DNA of 6,073 nucleotides, taken from an uncultured Bacteroidales bacterium (lineage in GTDB: Bacteria; Bacteroidota; Bacteroidia; Bacteroidales; Paludibacteraceae). The notes under the pieces were generated by a model, which worked only from the letters and a program-made list of their open reading frames with translations, made no database searches and had not been told where the DNA came from. Location: positions 1 through 6,073 of the forward strand of contig CAMFEN010000069.1 of assembly GCA_945949375.1 (NCBI GenBank). Reading direction: 5' to 3'. Shown piece by piece: positions 5,101-6,073 of this stretch; within the stretch, counting starts at the first letter, position 1; each line of letters opens with the position of its first letter. The translations under genes were made by a program, and so were the position numbers.

Positions 5101-6073
5101 TATCGTATTGTTCGCGCTATGCGTGTTGGCAGGGTGCGATAAGACGACGGTGGATTTCTCGTATTCGCCGGAGGCTCCTCGTGCAGGGCAGTCGGTGCGG
5201 TTCAGCAACTCGTCCACCGACGGCGAGGAATGGGCATGGAGTTTTGGGGACGGTAGCACCTCGGAGTCGAAATCTCCGTCGCATACCTACAAGCAGCCCG
5301 GGACTTATACGGTAACCTTGCAGGTGGATAAGAAGAAATCGCTGACGCGGGTGAAGAGCATCACAGTATATGATACGGTGCCTACGTTCGTTTGCTCGGA
5401 CTCGGTGCCGACCGTCTTTCGGGATGTAACCTTCAAGGCGCATGTGTATAATCCTTATAACTACGCGATTACCTATCAATGGGACGTATTATCAAACACG
5501 CAGTATGTGGCTGTTTCGGAGAGCAATAGTGCGTCTTCCTATACAGTTTATTTCACGCAGGCGGCGCCAAATGCGGGTGTTCGGCTGACGATGACGATAA
5601 ACGGCGAGGAGACAGTAGTGGAGAAGGTGTTTGCCGTGCAAGACACGACGGCGACGCAGGTGCTGATGCGCACGGCGGGCGGCGACTACGGACAGCGTAT
5701 CTTTGCCGGCAACCGTTTTGAGAAGCCTATGCCCGTTTCGGACGCAGCAGCGAAAGCATTGTTGGATGGGGTGCAGGACACGATGCAGGTGTTTAATAAC
5801 GAGACCTTTACGGTGAGCACGCTGCGGGCGATAATCCCCGATATAGAGGGTTTCCGCATAGCGAATAGAAAACTCTACTACCGCGCTAACGGGCTCTATG
5901 TGTCGCATATAGACGGCTCGCAGGCGGTGCAGATAGAGGCGCAACCGACGCGGGCGCTGACGATAGACGTGGCAGACAACAGGCTGTATTGGGCAGTGGC
6001 GGACAGCGTGCGCTACATGCCGCTGGTGGGAGCAGACAACAACCGATTTACCACCGTGCCGACGACGCTCAAC
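5081..6073 (+). CDS. PKD-domain lipoprotein with beta-propeller-like repeats, 3' end missing
   Basis: Predicted envelope lipoprotein. I read 331 codons without a stop to the right edge, so the C-terminus is absent. Residues 1-19 form a lipoprotein signal with lipobox LAGC (Cys19), followed by DKTTVD. A PKD domain spans about 23-97, with the hallmark WSFGDG (53-58) and HTYKQPGTYTVTLQV (68-82). A second Ig/PKD-like segment (about 100-187, with YQWDV at 132-136) lacks the DG turn. From about 192 the sequence changes to short repeats such as KLYYRANGLYVSHIDGS (264-280) and LTIDVADNRLYWAVADSV (293-310), which look like blades of a YWTD-type beta-propeller. This suggests binding of glycan or protein at the surface or in the periplasm; the ligand is unknown. 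An in-frame ATG at 5066, directly after a TGA, would add five residues; I prefer 5081 because MKQW gives a classical short signal. It overlaps miaA by 20 bp in another frame. Confidence 0.85.
   Translation, partial: MKQWTYSIVLFALCVLAGCDKTTVDFSYSPEAPRAGQSVRFSNSSTDGEEWAWSFGDGSTSESKSPSHTYKQPGTYTVTLQVDKKKSLTRVKSITVYDTVPTFVCSDSVPTVFRDVTFKAHVYNPYNYAITYQWDVLSNTQYVAVSESNSASSYTVYFTQAAPNAGVRLTMTINGEETVVEKVFAVQDTTATQVLMRTAGGDYGQRIFAGNRFEKPMPVSDAAAKALLDGVQDTMQVFNNETFTVSTLRAIIPDIEGFRIANRKLYYRANGLYVSHIDGSQAVQIEAQPTRALTIDVADNRLYWAVADSVRYMPLVGADNNRFTTVPTTLN

Overview
The window looks like chromosomal DNA from a member of the Bacteroidota, most likely Bacteroidales. Four promoters match the Bacteroidetes sigma-factor consensus (TTTG or CTTG, a 20-bp spacer, then TAnnTTTG). 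Most genes lack Shine-Dalgarno sequences, and one gene encodes GldJ, a lipoprotein known only from this phylum. The species cannot be named from the sequence.

Left part, all on the minus strand (1-3227). A ZIP-family metal transporter starts at 426 and runs off the left edge; it has its own promoter at 451-482. Positions 427-1086 hold no protein gene I can support. They contain an 11-bp tandem array (564-618) and an apparent independent RNA gene of about 200 nt (about 871 to 664), with a perfect promoter and a U-tailed terminator. I could not assign that RNA to a family. They also contain the terminator of the gldJ-gcvH unit (1017-1059). I see nothing further in 484-563, 619-663 and 928-1016. 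Next come gcvH (glycine cleavage H protein) and, upstream of it, gldJ (FGE-like lipoprotein of the type IX secretion/gliding apparatus). These probably form one transcription unit read from the promoter at 3196-3227.

Middle (3189-3549). Two divergent promoters lie back to back in a near-perfect inverted repeat. The left one serves gldJ. The right one fires rightwards into a G-rich leader of about 240 nt that carries a short 11-bp repeat.

Right part, all on the plus strand (3550-6073). A pRiA4b ORF-3-like protein with an acidic tail is followed by miaA (tRNA dimethylallyltransferase), whose ribosome-binding region is a perfect 16-bp palindrome. A PKD-domain lipoprotein then overlaps the end of miaA and runs off the right edge. 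The tight packing suggests one operon, but the three products have no obvious shared task.

Most of the window is ordinary housekeeping and envelope content. The best candidate for something undescribed is the minus-strand RNA gene at about 664-871. The inverted promoter pair, the 11-bp arrays and the palindrome over the miaA start are secondary points of interest.
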